A stretch of DNA of 64,000 nucleotides. Origin: Psychromonas sp. CNPT3 (GTDB taxonomy: Bacteria > Pseudomonadota > Gammaproteobacteria > Enterobacterales > Psychromonadaceae). The first letter of the stretch is position 1. Each line of letters starts with the position of its first letter. The translations under genes and the position numbers were made by a program. Positions 63,271 to 64,000 of the stretch are shown here, piece by piece. The DNA is taken from assembly GCF_000153405.2 (NCBI RefSeq), contig NC_020802.1, forward strand, positions 1,011,883-1,075,882, in the 5' to 3' direction. The notes under the pieces are model-generated. The model was not told where the DNA came from, searched no databases, and worked only from the letters and a program-made list of their open reading frames with translations.

Positions 63271-63362
63271 TTCATTCAGTGTTGTTGGTGTGAAACACGT
63301 TTGATAATTTTTTATTAAGTGATGTAAAGTAAGGAAAATTACATAAACTGAGGCTTTGCTCT

Positions 63363-63776
63363 ATGGCAGGAAAATCACCGAAAGGACCTGGTTATATCTA
63401 CATTTTTGTGAATGAGACTAATCCGAATGAAGTCAAGATTGGATTATCTATAAATCCTGTAGCTAGGCGGAAACAATTACACTCAACTGGTACTGCAAAA
63501 CCCATGTATATTCACTCCGTATGGGAAGTGCCAAATATGAAAGAAGCAGAAACAATTGCGCATGAAGTCATGAAAGGTCACCGCGTTAACCCAAAGCGTG
63601 AGTTTTTTCACTTAGTTCCAGAAGAAGCCGCATTAGACCTAGAAACTCCTCACCAGCATTTTGGTGGCCATGACCTTGCTGACGAATATATTTATACTAT
63701 TGCTGGGTTAATAGAAGATGCGTGGGAGTATTGTGATATTGACTATACACAAGTAAAAGGCAATACGTACTACTAA
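63363..63776 (+). CDS. Cassette 6: GIY-YIG/T5orf172-like protein
   Basis: A 137-residue protein. Residues 10-30 (GYIYIFVNETNPNEVKIGLS) match the start of the GIY-YIG fold in its T5orf172/MUG113 variant, with YIYIF in place of GIY and KIGLS in place of YIG; Arg in NPVARRKQL and Glu in KREFFHL are in the places of catalytic residues. Such proteins are often phage- or island-borne and may be DNA nucleases or DNA-binding modules. A GAGG site lies 8 nt before the ATG. It has its own attC downstream and begins about 100 bp inside the cassette. Confidence 0.75.
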   Translation: MAGKSPKGPGYIYIFVNETNPNEVKIGLSINPVARRKQLHSTGTAKPMYIHSVWEVPNMKEAETIAHEVMKGHRVNPKREFFHLVPEEAALDLETPHQHFGGHDLADEYIYTIAGLIEDAWEYCDIDYTQVKGNTYY

Positions 63777-63844
63777 ATAGGCGTTCACACCAACGCGGAT
63801 ATTAAATGTTCGCAATTTTGCCAGACAGTTCGCCTAAAACTGAA

Positions 63845-63936
63845 ATTTAACAAGTCATTTAAACGGAACAAAAACAGTTGGCCATCGCTCCGAGATTATA
63901 GCCAACCATTTTTCTCCGCTTAATGAGGCGTTGAGG
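63845..63936 (+). other. attC site 6
   Basis: Left core ATTTAAC (63845-63851), right core GTTGAGG (63930-63936). Inner arms CAGTTGGC and GCCAAC form the central stem, close in sequence to attC 2. Another cassette starts at 63931 and leaves the window. Confidence 0.85.
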
Positions 63937-64000
63937 CTGTAGAATTTATCCCCAAAGAGCGTTTCACGCTCTTTTTCCAATTAAGTCTAATTGTATATAA

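Larger units (their letters stand above)
59866..64000 (+). mobile_element. Integron-type gene cassette array without visible integrase
   Basis: A run of same-strand cassettes separated by attC sites (60708, 61629, 62414, 62922, a half-site at 63241, and 63845). Proof from sequence: the first bases of each cassette should complete its own attC, and they do: cassette 1 starts TTAGGCTTC and its attC begins GAAGCCTAAC; cassette 2 TTATAC and GTATAAC; cassette 3 TTATGAA and TTCATAAC; cassette 6 TTAAATTTC and GAAATTTAAC. Three sites share GGA-AAAACAG-GTTGG-type inner sequences, as expected of one chromosomal integron. No intI is present on the upstream side, and the array runs off the window. Confidence 0.88.

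Overview
The window is chromosomal DNA of an AT-rich marine gammaproteobacterium. Gene orders such as pheS-pheT-ihfA, ribD-ribE-ribH-nusB and flgH-flgT, a giant type I-secreted adhesin with a Lap-type control locus, and a cassette array with attC sites all point to the Vibrio/Shewanella/Psychromonas part of the class. A Psychromonas-like organism is my best guess; this is inference from gene content, not a database match.

Layout. (1) 1-4970: oligopeptide ABC transporter oppABCDF, with oppA cut by the window edge, closed by a bidirectional terminator. (2) 4995-16213: assorted housekeeping genes: a VC2662-like exported protein, gmhA, yafJ, the copper-response pair cueR-copA with a typical MerR-family promoter, LexA-controlled dinB, an SDR enzyme, marC, yjiH, a diguanylate cyclase and an FAH-family hydrolase. 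(3) 16214-20170: pheST-ihfA behind a phenylalanine-rich leader peptide and attenuator. (4) 20203-26958: cobB, a membrane protein, a DUF2987 protein, a small-molecule kinase, gph, an FAD oxidoreductase and a dGTPase. (5) 27736-34030: glyA, nrdR, ribD-ribE-ribH-nusB (with no ribBA between ribE and ribH), a DUF445 membrane protein and msrA. (6) 34401-52947: a 10-kb gene for a 3350-residue adhesin, then an operon for its type I exporter (ABC, HlyD, TolC), an OmpA-like lipoprotein, a LapG-type periplasmic protease and a LapD-type degenerate GGDEF/EAL receptor. (7) 53121-58041: small ORFs, a minus-strand flagellar group flgH-flgT-unknown with a sigma-54-like promoter, and gltX. (8) 58223-59520: a strong promoter, five near-identical tRNA-Val(UAC) genes, one initiator tRNA-Met, and three decayed 3'-half copies of that tRNA in A-rich spacers. 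(9) 59866 to the end: integron-type gene cassettes, all on the + strand, with no integrase in view.

How the parts work together. The adhesin carries a TAAG motif near its N terminus, the type of site cut by LapG proteases. Export would use LapB/LapC/LapE-like proteins. In the known Lap pathway, LapD binds c-di-GMP and holds LapG away from the adhesin, so the cell stays attached while c-di-GMP is high. All effector parts are encoded here, and a diguanylate cyclase with an intact GGEEF motif lies elsewhere in the window. The flagellar genes a few kb away concern the opposite, motile lifestyle.

The least ordinary DNA is 58.3-64 kb. A tRNA cluster with a degenerate tandem array of tRNA-fMet 3' ends sits beside a cassette array whose attC sites can be verified from sequence alone: the first bases of cassettes 1, 2, 3 and 6 are complementary to the left end of their own attC. 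One cassette seems to have no gene but holds a long palindrome, one carries a broken VOC gene fused to half an attC, and others carry HEPN-like, HNH-like and GIY-YIG-like proteins.
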